From Methanoregula sp. (lineage in GTDB: Archaea; Halobacteriota; Methanomicrobia; Methanomicrobiales; Methanospirillaceae): a stretch of 22,806 bases of DNA. Under the pieces are notes generated by a model, which made no database searches, had not been told where the DNA came from, and saw nothing but the letters and a program-made list of their open reading frames with translations. Both the position numbers and the translations under genes were made by a program. The stretch covers positions 1-22,806 of the forward strand of contig JAURZP010000393.1 of assembly GCA_030653335.1 (NCBI GenBank), read 5' to 3'. Of this stretch, positions 7,868 to 14,962 are shown one piece after another (position 1 is the stretch's first letter; each line of letters starts with the position of its first letter).

Positions 7868-8758
7868 TTACTTAAAAAGATCATGAAGGTGAAACTGGTA
7901 CTGGCCAAGTTTTCCATCAAAATTTGATGCCCCGATATACATGATTCTGCCCGTATCAGTGGCAGCCTGTATACCCACTTTCATGGCATTCCGGATTGTG
8001 TTCTCATCAACACCGTTGATAACAATCTCATACACCGATGCAACTCCATCAGGTACTCTGGAGTCTGAAATTTTTCCTTTCAGGCCCGGACACCAGAGAT
8101 GATTGGTGCTTGCCGGCATGGGAAAGCGGTAATTGGTACACCCAACCTTTGAACCGCTCGCTACAATGCCCCCGGCAAAACTGGTAATTATCCCATGCAT
8201 TCCTGTGATTGCATCAGCTGCAGCTTCTGCCGCAAAAAGAGCGGACTGCTGGTTTTTTCCCATGACAAGGAAATTGCCTCCTGCAATACCCTTTATGGTT
8301 CCATAACGCTCCTCCCCCACATAGTCTCCCTCCATGATTGGGATCTTCCAGCATTTTCTGCCCCCAATTATACATCGTTTCTCAAAGGTATCCCCAAAAT
8401 AGTGCATACGTGTAAAGAAACGAGACTCCGCTTCAGGAAATCCATCAAAGGCAGATGCCGTGGGTGCAGGAAGAATACACTGAGAGATTCGGGAAGAAAC
8501 ATTTGATCTCATGTTCTTCTTTTCTGCACAAATCAGGATAGAGATCCCCGCCCTGCCATCCGGTGTCTCTTTTTTTGTTAAAGATCTTTCGATTCCTGCT
8601 TCAGCAGGACATCCGATTTTTGATGTGGCAAATCCTGTGGCTTCAGTTGCAGCATTATATGCCCATTTCTTTGACGCTGCTGTGATAATTATCCTCGAAA
8701 TCCAGACCGGGAACGCTTCTGCGTAGGTATCAAGAATCTTTGCACCGTTGATCTCCAA
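7868..8758 (-). CDS. ftr: Formylmethanofuran:tetrahydromethanopterin formyltransferase (Ftr) homologue
   Basis: Ftr moves the formyl group from formylmethanofuran to N5 of tetrahydromethanopterin, the second step of CO2 reduction to methane. The 296-residue product matches Ftr along its length: EINGAKILDTYAEAFP at the start, AATEATGFATS, CPAEAGIER, ETPDGR, IPIMEGD, GIAGGNFLVMG, GGIVASGSKVG, YEIVINGVDE, and GKLGQYQFHLHDLF at the end. The start was set to the TTG at 8758. The product then begins MEINGAKI like known Ftr, the length is near the usual 297, and GGAAGTGAG-type Shine-Dalgarno sequence (GGAAGTGAG) lies 4 nt upstream. The frame continues upstream into the cyclo-ligase gene, where it only shadows that gene. 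It overlaps the cyclo-ligase by 29 nt. Being outside an fmd/fwd cluster, it may be a second Ftr. Confidence 0.93.
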   Translation of the reverse strand: MEINGAKILDTYAEAFPVWISRIIITAASKKWAYNAATEATGFATSKIGCPAEAGIERSLTKKETPDGRAGISILICAEKKNMRSNVSSRISQCILPAPTASAFDGFPEAESRFFTRMHYFGDTFEKRCIIGGRKCWKIPIMEGDYVGEERYGTIKGIAGGNFLVMGKNQQSALFAAEAAADAITGMHGIITSFAGGIVASGSKVGCTNYRFPMPASTNHLWCPGLKGKISDSRVPDGVASVYEIVINGVDENTIRNAMKVGIQAATDTGRIMYIGASNFDGKLGQYQFHLHDLFK

Positions 8759-9332
8759 CGCTCTCACTTCCTTTTGAATAGACAACTCCTTCCTCTGTAA
8801 TGATATAGTCCATAGGGATATCATTCTCATCAACCGGCAGGTTATCATATTCCTGGCAGGTAAAGGCAATTCCGATCTTTTGGATATTTTTATTTTTAGC
8901 TAAGAACCGGTCATAATAGCCGGCACCATATCCCATTCTCCCGCCAGTCCGGTCAAATCCCAGCATGGGTAAGATGATCGTGTCCACATCTTTTCCGGTT
9001 GCAGGGATTTCATTTCCTATTGGTTCCGGGACGCCAAACGTACTCGGAACAAGTACCGAGAAATTCCGTATATAGGACAGTCGAAGGCTTACATCTTCTT
9101 TTACAATAATCGGTACAATGACCGGGTTCCCGCTTTTAAAAAGCGCTGTGATAAGCGGTATTGTATTGACCTCTTTTTCCTTTGAGGTATACACCATAAC
9201 CGTCTCATCATTACGAATAAGTTTCATGACGTGGTGGCCGATCCTCTTACTTTTTTCCAACCGGTCGTTTGGCATCATCGCATCTTTACGCTGACGCAGG
9301 ATTTGCCGTATGCGGTTTTTTAGCTCCCTCAT
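8730..9332 (-). CDS. 5-formyltetrahydrofolate cyclo-ligase (MTHFS) family protein
   Basis: The family converts 5-formyl-tetrahydrofolate plus ATP to 5,10-methenyl-tetrahydrofolate. The 200-residue protein has the expected motifs: a basic N-terminal helix (RIRQILRQRKDAM), KEVNTIPL near residue 53, ILPMLGFDRTGGRMGYGAGY then YDRFL near 120-145 (the ATP/substrate-binding signature), and IPMDYIITEEGVVY near 173-186. Methanogens of this kind use tetrahydromethanopterin or sarcinapterin rather than folate. With the overlapping Ftr homologue, whose product is 5-formyl-H4MPT, the natural substrate may be a 5-formyl-pterin of that type; this is inference. The ATG at 9332 has no Shine-Dalgarno, but a TATA box about 25 nt upstream suggests a leaderless mRNA. 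Confidence 0.9.
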   Translation of the reverse strand: MRELKNRIRQILRQRKDAMMPNDRLEKSKRIGHHVMKLIRNDETVMVYTSKEKEVNTIPLITALFKSGNPVIVPIIVKEDVSLRLSYIRNFSVLVPSTFGVPEPIGNEIPATGKDVDTIILPMLGFDRTGGRMGYGAGYYDRFLAKNKNIQKIGIAFTCQEYDNLPVDENDIPMDYIITEEGVVYSKGSESVGDQRCKDS

Positions 9333-9352
9333 GAGCAGTAATATAGGATAAC

Positions 9353-9363
9353 AATATTTATTT
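9353..9363 (-). promoter_or_regulatory. TATA box of the cyclo-ligase/ftr operon
   Basis: AAATAAATATT on the minus strand is centred about 25 nt before the ATG at 9332, so transcription should begin at or next to the start codon. Confidence 0.5.
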
Positions 9364-9608
9364 TTTGGTGATTACTTATTTGTTTTCAGTCAGGAATACG
9401 ATACGTCCCCGCCGGAAGTCAGTGGCTACCAAAATGAACCCGTTGCCTGCAGATCAAGAATCAAAAAAACGAAGCATAAAATCAATATCCCGTTCTCCAG
9501 AGCACGAAGCGCACAATCATGGCAACAGGAAGCAGGAGAAAAAATATACGACAGAGCCTCCATTTAACGGTGAGAAATTCATTCGTTTTAACAGATTAAT
9601 TCAACAGA

Positions 9609-9616
9609 TATATAAG
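9609..9616 (+). promoter_or_regulatory. TATA box for the DUF4258/YgiT operon
   Basis: TATATAAG lies about 110 nt before the first ATG, which predicts a leader of roughly 80 nt. Confidence 0.4.
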
Positions 9617-9719
9617 ACCCGTGATTCCAAATTTGTATCTGCAATCAAATGGAAATTATTTATCAAAATTTGATTGATTACATATCCAGTATCAAACCAG
9701 AACAGGAGTATTTCTCTCA

Positions 9720-10019
9720 ATGGCAATGGAGATCTCTGATAAAAAAATAATTTCTACAGTACATGCTTATCAGAAGATGATGGAACGTTCAATCTCAAAA
9801 GAGGATGTGATGGTCTGCATTAAAGAAGGCAAAATTATCAGGAAATATGAGGACACAAAACCATTTCCTGCATACCTGTCATCTGGTTTAGTGAATAACA
9901 GGATTATTCATGTCAATTTCGCGATAAACAAGGAAGAGAACACTATTGTTATAATAACAGCATATGAACCAAATCCAGAACTCTGGGATGAGACCTATTC
10001 TTATAAGGTGAAAACATGA
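9720..10019 (+). CDS. DUF4258 domain protein, probable toxin of a type II TA pair
   Basis: The 99-residue protein has the DUF4258 pattern: HAYQKMMERSISKEDV at 15-30, with the conserved His15 and Arg23. A beta region with NRIIHVNFAI and TIVIITAYEPN follows, a typical end for the family (VvTvY-P). DUF4258 belongs to the wider RelE/BrnT-like group of small ribosome- or RNA-directed toxins; the target here is unknown. A GGAG lies about 10 nt before the ATG at 9720, and a second ATG two codons on is possible. Its stop overlaps the start of the zinc-finger gene in ATGA, so the two genes are translationally coupled. Confidence 0.8.
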   Translation: MAMEISDKKIISTVHAYQKMMERSISKEDVMVCIKEGKIIRKYEDTKPFPAYLSSGLVNNRIIHVNFAINKEENTIVIITAYEPNPELWDETYSYKVKT

Positions 10020-10255
10020 AATGTATCCAATGCAATGAAGGTCAAACGATTGATAGTGTGACAACTATTGCCTTTGAAAAGAAGGGAGTTGCATTTCTTT
10101 TCAGGCATGTTCCGGTAATGACCTGTCCCGTATGTGGAGAAGAATATTTGTCTGAAGAAATTCAGGATCGTCTTACTGATATTACAAACCGGTGTCTGCA
10201 GCCAGGATTATCCATTAATGTGTACGATTTTAACCAAGGGCTGATTATAGCCTGA
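10016..10255 (+). CDS. YgiT-type zinc-finger protein, probable antitoxin
   Basis: The 79-residue protein has two Cys pairs, Cys3-Cys6 and Cys37-Cys40 (CPVCGEEYLS), as in the zinc domain of YgiT/MqsA-type antitoxins. Between them sits the usual beta hairpin (AFEKKGVAFLFRHVPV). After the second pair a short helix (SEEIQDRLTDITNR) replaces the DNA-binding HTH found in full MqsA, so this is the short form that usually partners DUF4258 toxins. Toxin-first gene order with a 4-nt overlap matches those pairs. The zinc domain probably binds the DUF4258 protein; whether it autoregulates without an HTH is unclear. Confidence 0.82.
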   Translation: MKCIQCNEGQTIDSVTTIAFEKKGVAFLFRHVPVMTCPVCGEEYLSEEIQDRLTDITNRCLQPGLSINVYDFNQGLIIA

Positions 10256-10742
10256 TAGTAATGATATTGACCCTGCGGACGTATTAGTCTCATGAATATC
10301 CATCTTATCGGAACTCATATTTTCAGGCATTCCTTTCAGACCTTGTCATCACCTATCACTGGTTTTTTCAGATCCTGAACAATTGCCCCGCTCTTGTCAA
10401 ACTGCATCCGGTAACACAACACTTCATTTGCCATCTGCTAGACATAAGTCAGGTTCTTTTTAACCCGTCAAGAGTTACAAACAGGCCAATAACGCATGCC
10501 TGCTGACGGCAGACGATCTCTCGCCCGGCAATGCAGGGGCAAACATCCGGTCATCACCGGCAGGGCACTTGCGGGTGTGCTTTGCCCATATCAACATCAA
10601 GACATGAAAAACCCGGACTGTCATGTTCCACTACATCGCTGGGTGGCAGTCGCTGTATTTACCTTCAGAGAAACGAGAGGTATAATACCTGTCCGGAATA
10701 ATGGGTATTGAGATTTTTAAAATCAAAACGAAGTGATCGATA
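10256..10742. other. Intergenic region upstream of glyS
   Basis: Nearly 490 nt without a supportable gene. On the minus strand a 32-codon frame (10336-10434, starting MANEVLCYRMQFDKSG) has a protein-like look but no Shine-Dalgarno and no recognised relative; it may be a relic. The right third holds the glyS promoter. No tRNA or repeat was seen. Confidence 0.5.
10678..10690 (+). promoter_or_regulatory. Palindromic TATA element of glyS
   Basis: AGGTATAATACCT is a perfect palindrome around one central A and includes a TATAATA box about 58 nt before the start codon. It could be a promoter overlapped by an operator. A weaker AT-rich box (TTTTTAAAATC, near 10714-10724) lies closer. Confidence 0.4.
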
Positions 10743-12479
10743 GTGATACAAGGTTCTAATGACGTCTTTGAAAAAGTGATGGATCTTGCCAAACGCCGCG
10801 GGTTCATCTGGCCCACGTCCGAGTGCTACGGGGCTGTGGCAGGTTTCATCGATTACGGTCCGCTGGGCGCAATGATGAAGCGGCGGGTTGAAGATATCTG
10901 GCGGGATTTTTACGTCATCGGGGAAGGCTACTATGAGATCGAGTGCCCGACGATAGCACAGGAATCTGTTTTCATTGCTTCAGGGCATGTGAAGGGATTT
11001 TCTGACAAGATGTGCCAGTGCCCGCACTGCAAGGAATTTCTCCGGGCAGACCATGTGGCAGAAGCTGGTGGCGTAAAGAACCCCTCTACCATGAAGAACG
11101 AGGAACTCGCAGCGATCATTGCATCCTGCAGATGTGCTGCGTGTGAAGAGGTGCTCGGAACCGTTGAAGTCTTTAACTTTAACCTCATGTTCCAGACAAC
11201 CATTGGCCCCGGCTCGCAGCGTGTCGGTTACCTGCGCCCCGAAACAGCACAGGGCATGTTTGTGGATTTCTCCCGTCTGTTGCGATTCTACCGGGACAAG
11301 CTGCCTTTTGGTGCAGTACAGATTGGCAAGGCCTACCGGAATGAGATCTCCCCCCGGCAGGGCATGATCCGGCTCCGCGAGTTCACACAGGCAGAAGCCG
11401 AGATCTTTGTCCACCCGAACGAGAAGAATCACCACCCCTCCTTCAGGCGCTATGCGGACTATACGATGCCGCTGCTCACATATGTCCAGCAGGAGAAATG
11501 CGAAGATGCCGTTTCGATGTCCATGCAACAAGCTGTGGACAAGGGCGTTATAGCCAATGAATACCTTGCCTACTACGTTGCCCTTACCCACCATCTCCTT
11601 GTCACCATCGGTATCAAACCCGAGAGGCTCCGCTTCCGGCAGCACCTGCCCGATGAACGGGCACACTATGCCACCGACTGCTGGGATGCCGAGATCCGGT
11701 CCGAGCGGTTCGGGTGGGTCGAAACGGTTGGGCTTGCCGACCGCACGGATTATGACTTAAACGCCCACGCCAAAGAGAGCGGGACTGCGATGACGGTCTT
11801 TATCCAGTATGATGAGCCAAAGAAAGTTGCACGGCGACGGATCATCCCGAACATGAGTGTGCTGGGCAAGCAGTACCGCACCAAAGCAAAAGCGATCTTT
11901 GAAGCGCTGGCGATTGCAACGCCAAACACAGAGGGGGCTGATGTGGAAGTTGACGGTGAAAAGTTCCACATTCCCGCAAACCTGTTCGAAGTCCGCGATG
12001 AAATTGTTGATATCCGTGGCGAGGAGGTCGTGCCGCACGTCATTGAACCATCGTACGGGATCGACCGCATGTGTTATGCGGTGCTCGAACAGGCATATGA
12101 TGAAGATGTTGCAGATGGTGAAGCCCGAACGGTGATGCGTTTCTCTCCCAGGGTTGCGCCCATACAGGTTGCCGTCTTCCCGCTCATGACCCGGGACGAA
12201 CTCGATACGATCGCCCATGAGATCGCCCGCTCACTTCAAAAGGCCGGCATACTTGCCGAATACGATGACAGCGGGGCGATTGGCAGGCGCTACCGGAGGC
12301 AGGACGAGATCGGGACACCGTTTGCGATCACGGTCGATTACGACACGAAAGAAGACCAGACGGTTACGATCCGGGATCGGGACAGCATGAAACAGGTGCG
12401 AATCGCGATTGACAAGGTTCCATCAACAGTCTGCGCCCTTGTTAATGGAAGCCTGAAGTTCGCATCGCTGGAATCATAA
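10743..12479 (+). CDS. glyS: Glycyl-tRNA synthetase, archaeal/eukaryotic type
   Basis: The 578-residue enzyme charges tRNA-Gly. It is the homodimeric class IIa type. The N-terminal RRGFIWPTSECYG and GFIDYGPLGA form motif 1 and its surroundings. The insertion has two Cys pairs (CQCPHC near 91-96, CRCAAC near 129-134), the possible zinc site. YLRPETAQGMF is followed by RNEISPRQGMIRLREFTQAE, motif 2. VVPHVIEPSYGIDR is motif 3. An anticodon-binding domain (PIQVAVFPLMTRDEL onward) closes the protein. Length agrees with archaeal relatives. The start is GTG at 10743. GTGATC, complementary to the 16S 3' end, lies 4 nt upstream, and the product MIQGSNDVFEKVMDLAKRRG fits the family. hef follows after 16 nt. 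Confidence 0.97.
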   Translation: MIQGSNDVFEKVMDLAKRRGFIWPTSECYGAVAGFIDYGPLGAMMKRRVEDIWRDFYVIGEGYYEIECPTIAQESVFIASGHVKGFSDKMCQCPHCKEFLRADHVAEAGGVKNPSTMKNEELAAIIASCRCAACEEVLGTVEVFNFNLMFQTTIGPGSQRVGYLRPETAQGMFVDFSRLLRFYRDKLPFGAVQIGKAYRNEISPRQGMIRLREFTQAEAEIFVHPNEKNHHPSFRRYADYTMPLLTYVQQEKCEDAVSMSMQQAVDKGVIANEYLAYYVALTHHLLVTIGIKPERLRFRQHLPDERAHYATDCWDAEIRSERFGWVETVGLADRTDYDLNAHAKESGTAMTVFIQYDEPKKVARRRIIPNMSVLGKQYRTKAKAIFEALAIATPNTEGADVEVDGEKFHIPANLFEVRDEIVDIRGEEVVPHVIEPSYGIDRMCYAVLEQAYDEDVADGEARTVMRFSPRVAPIQVAVFPLMTRDELDTIAHEIARSLQKAGILAEYDDSGAIGRRYRRQDEIGTPFAITVDYDTKEDQTVTIRDRDSMKQVRIAIDKVPSTVCALVNGSLKFASLES

Positions 12480-12495
12480 TCCGATAATAAAAAAC

Positions 12496-14736
12496 ATGAG
12501 CAACATCAGCCACCCATTGATAAAACCGGACAGCATCGAATCACGGGAGTACCAGCTCTCGATTGCGATGAAGGCGCTTGATGCCAACACGATGGTGATC
12601 CTGCCGACGGGACTGGGAAAGACCGCTGTTGCCCTGATCGTAGCCGCATCCCGGCTCTATAACGAGGGTGGCAGGATCCTGATGCTCGCCCCCACAAAGC
12701 CGCTCGTGGAGCAGCATCTCCGTTATTTTGAAAAATATCTTGTTTTAAAACCAAAGGATGGCAGTTCCGCATCCCCGTTTGTGATGTTCACCGGTGAAGC
12801 CCCTCCTGCTGAACGCACAGAGGACTGGAACAAGGCTACTGTAATTCTTGCCACCCCGCAGGTGATAAAAAACGATCTCATTGCCGGGCGGTACACCCTG
12901 AACGATGTCACGCTGCTGATCGTAGACGAGTGCCACCGGTCAGTGGGCAATTATGCGTATGTCTTTTTAGCCCAGCGGTATATGGGCAGCGCAGAAAAAC
13001 CGCTACTCCTTGCGATGACTGCATCTCCCGGCAGCGTGCAGGAGAAGGTGCAGGATGTCTGCTCGAATCTCGGTATTGCCCATATCGAGAACCGGACAGA
13101 GAACGATCCGGATGTCCGCCCGTATGTTTTTGAGCGCGAGGTAGAGTACCTCTCAGTCGATCTGCCTCCCGACATTAAAGCGGCCATCAACTCGATAAAT
13201 TCGCTTCTTGAAGACCGGCTTGCACTCCTCGGCTCGCTTCACTTCATTGTTCCCAAGCGCGAGAAGCTCTCGATGAAAGAACTCAATGCGATCAATGCCC
13301 AGATCCAGCAACGGATCCGTAGTCAGGACCCGACCGCATACTCGGCTGCATCGGTGTACGCGGAGCTGATGAAACTGCGGCATGCCGTCACTCTTGCAGA
13401 GTCACAGGGCAGTGAAGTGCTTAAAGGGTACCTGGCAAAGCTTGTTGCTGAAGGCACAGGATCGGGAGGGAGCAAGGCAAGCCAGCGGCTGGTTAAAGAC
13501 CCTGTATTCCAGGAACTCTTCGATCGTACGCTCGGGTGGACAAAAGAACTGCACCCAAAACCCGAAATTGCACTGGGAATTGTAAGAGACCAGCTCGAGT
13601 CTCATCCCGACAGCCGGATCATTCTCTTTGCCACGTACCGCGATACCGTGCAGCTCCTTGTGGATCATCTCACAAAGCATGGGATCTCCTGCGAACGGTT
13701 TGTCGGGCAGGCAACCAAAGATGCAGAGAAAGGGCTCTCGCAAAAGAAGCAGATCGCCGCCCTGACCCGGTTCCGCGAAGGGGAGTTCAAGGTGTTGATC
13801 GCAACCTCGGTTGGCGAGGAGGGTCTTGATGTGCCTGCAACCGACATGGTGATCTTCTACGAGGCAGTGCCATCAGAGATCCGGTCCATCCAGCGCCGTG
13901 GACGAACCGGAAGGTCAGGGGCGGGAAAGATCGTAGTCATGGTAACCAAAGGGACTTCAGATGAGGTGTTCCGCCACGTGAGTGTGGCAAAGGAAAAACA
14001 GATGCACAAGAGCATGCGCACGATGGGCGGTTTTTCTTCTGCCGCTACGCAGCAACCGCTGGTGGTGGAGCCAGAGACCATAGAGGCGTTCACCCCACAG
14101 GGCCCAAAGATCATCATCGATGACCGTGAAACCTCATCAAAAGTTGTAGAAGTCCTCTCCAACATGGGAGCAGTGATCCGGATCGAGCGTCTCCCGCATG
14201 GGGATTATGCTATTGGTGACCGGATCCTTGTCGAGCGAAAGACCGCACGGGACTTTGTCGATACCTTAATCAACCGCGATCTGCTTGGGCAGGTAAAGGC
14301 GATGGCAGACTCTGCCCCCCGCCCGGTGATGATCATCGAAGGCGGGGATATCTATGCCCAGCGAGACATGCACCCGAATGCGATCAAAGGCGTGCTCGCG
14401 GCTCTCACCGTTGATATGGGAGTCTCAATTCTCTTCACGCGTGATGAGCAGGACACCGCCCAGATGCTCTTTGTGCTTTCGAAACGCGAAGACAGTGAGC
14501 GGGGCGAACGCAAGGTGCACCCGCAAAAGTCCCACCACTCCCAGCGCGAGGAACAGGAGTATATCATATCAGCATTTCCGGAGATTGGTCTTAAGAATGC
14601 CCGGTTATTGCTGGCACATTTCGGCTCCATCCAGGGGATTGTGAATGGTTCACTGGAGGAGCTGGGTGCGGTAAAGGGGATTGGGGAGAAGACGGCGGGG
14701 AAGATTTTTGATTTGTGCCGGAGGGTGTACGGGTAG
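12496..14736 (+). CDS. hef: Hef helicase/XPF-type nuclease
   Basis: The 746-residue protein has the Hef layout: an SF2 helicase followed by an XPF/ERCC4 nuclease and a helix-hairpin-helix pair. Helicase motifs are REYQ (17-20), LPTGLGKT (36-43, Walker A), APTKPLVEQH, DECH (144-147), MTASPGS, FATYRDT, ATSVGEEGLDVPATD and QRRGRTGR (~467). The nuclease motif is IIIDDRE then GDYAIG and ERKTARDF (580-587). HhH repeats near the end include GIGEKTAGKIF. Hef processes stalled replication forks and is conserved in Euryarchaeota. The ATG at 12496 has no Shine-Dalgarno; it is 16 nt after glyS and probably cotranscribed with it. It ends in TAG. Confidence 0.96.
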   Translation: MSNISHPLIKPDSIESREYQLSIAMKALDANTMVILPTGLGKTAVALIVAASRLYNEGGRILMLAPTKPLVEQHLRYFEKYLVLKPKDGSSASPFVMFTGEAPPAERTEDWNKATVILATPQVIKNDLIAGRYTLNDVTLLIVDECHRSVGNYAYVFLAQRYMGSAEKPLLLAMTASPGSVQEKVQDVCSNLGIAHIENRTENDPDVRPYVFEREVEYLSVDLPPDIKAAINSINSLLEDRLALLGSLHFIVPKREKLSMKELNAINAQIQQRIRSQDPTAYSAASVYAELMKLRHAVTLAESQGSEVLKGYLAKLVAEGTGSGGSKASQRLVKDPVFQELFDRTLGWTKELHPKPEIALGIVRDQLESHPDSRIILFATYRDTVQLLVDHLTKHGISCERFVGQATKDAEKGLSQKKQIAALTRFREGEFKVLIATSVGEEGLDVPATDMVIFYEAVPSEIRSIQRRGRTGRSGAGKIVVMVTKGTSDEVFRHVSVAKEKQMHKSMRTMGGFSSAATQQPLVVEPETIEAFTPQGPKIIIDDRETSSKVVEVLSNMGAVIRIERLPHGDYAIGDRILVERKTARDFVDTLINRDLLGQVKAMADSAPRPVMIIEGGDIYAQRDMHPNAIKGVLAALTVDMGVSILFTRDEQDTAQMLFVLSKREDSERGERKVHPQKSHHSQREEQEYIISAFPEIGLKNARLLLAHFGSIQGIVNGSLEELGAVKGIGEKTAGKIFDLCRRVYG

Positions 14737-14738
14737 GG

Positions 14739-14757
14739 ATTTTTCTTCTTTATTTCT
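14739..14757 (+). terminator. T-rich terminator after hef
   Basis: A T/C-rich tract directly after the hef stop codon includes TTTTT and TTTATTTCTT; no hairpin precedes it. It probably ends the glyS-hef transcript. Confidence 0.4.
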
Positions 14758-14877
14758 TATACTGAGTGGAAGAAACGCGGATTCTCTAAAGGCATATTGC
14801 ATTATATGAAGAAGAATACCGAGTGCAATCTGTCGTTCACTCTCAATAAGCATGTTATGACATGCCTAGATCAATTC

Positions 14878-14893
14878 GATCAATGTGTTGATC
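14878..14893. promoter_or_regulatory. GATCAA/TTGATC palindrome
   Basis: GATCAATGTGTTGATC is a 6-bp inverted repeat around TGTG. Further GATCAA (from 14869) and TTGAT-like half-sites (14889-14912) surround it, and a CATGT/ACATG pair lies just to the left. It sits between two convergent genes. It may be a protein-binding site or a terminator stem. Confidence 0.3.
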
Positions 14894-14962
14894 AACTTTG
14901 AGCAACTGTTGATTTGGGGGATTGATAAATTCCATCCTAATTAAAAAAAATGAGAATAATTA

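Larger units (their letters stand above)
9333..9719. other. Intergenic region before the DUF4258/YgiT pair
   Basis: The left end holds the operon promoter of the cyclo-ligase gene, and the right end the TATA box of the toxin-antitoxin pair. The middle has open frames on both strands but none with a supported start, Shine-Dalgarno and protein-like composition. I see no gene in it. Confidence 0.5.

Noticed and set aside
9482..9590. Minus-strand hydrophobic frame (…IFFLLLPVAMIVRFVLW…) that looks like a membrane-protein end
   Set aside because: An upstream stop and no usable start leave only about 35 codons; it may be a relic but cannot be supported.
9365..9673. 102-codon plus-strand open frame
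   Set aside because: No ATG start or Shine-Dalgarno, Lys/Arg-rich composition without recognisable motifs, and it overlaps the promoter of the toxin-antitoxin pair.
10336..10434. Minus-strand 32-codon frame starting MANEVLCYRMQ
   Set aside because: Short, with no Shine-Dalgarno and no recognised relative; mentioned only in the intergenic note.
10980..11666. Long minus-strand open frame inside glyS
   Set aside because: It is opposite a highly conserved synthetase and reflects that gene's codon pattern.
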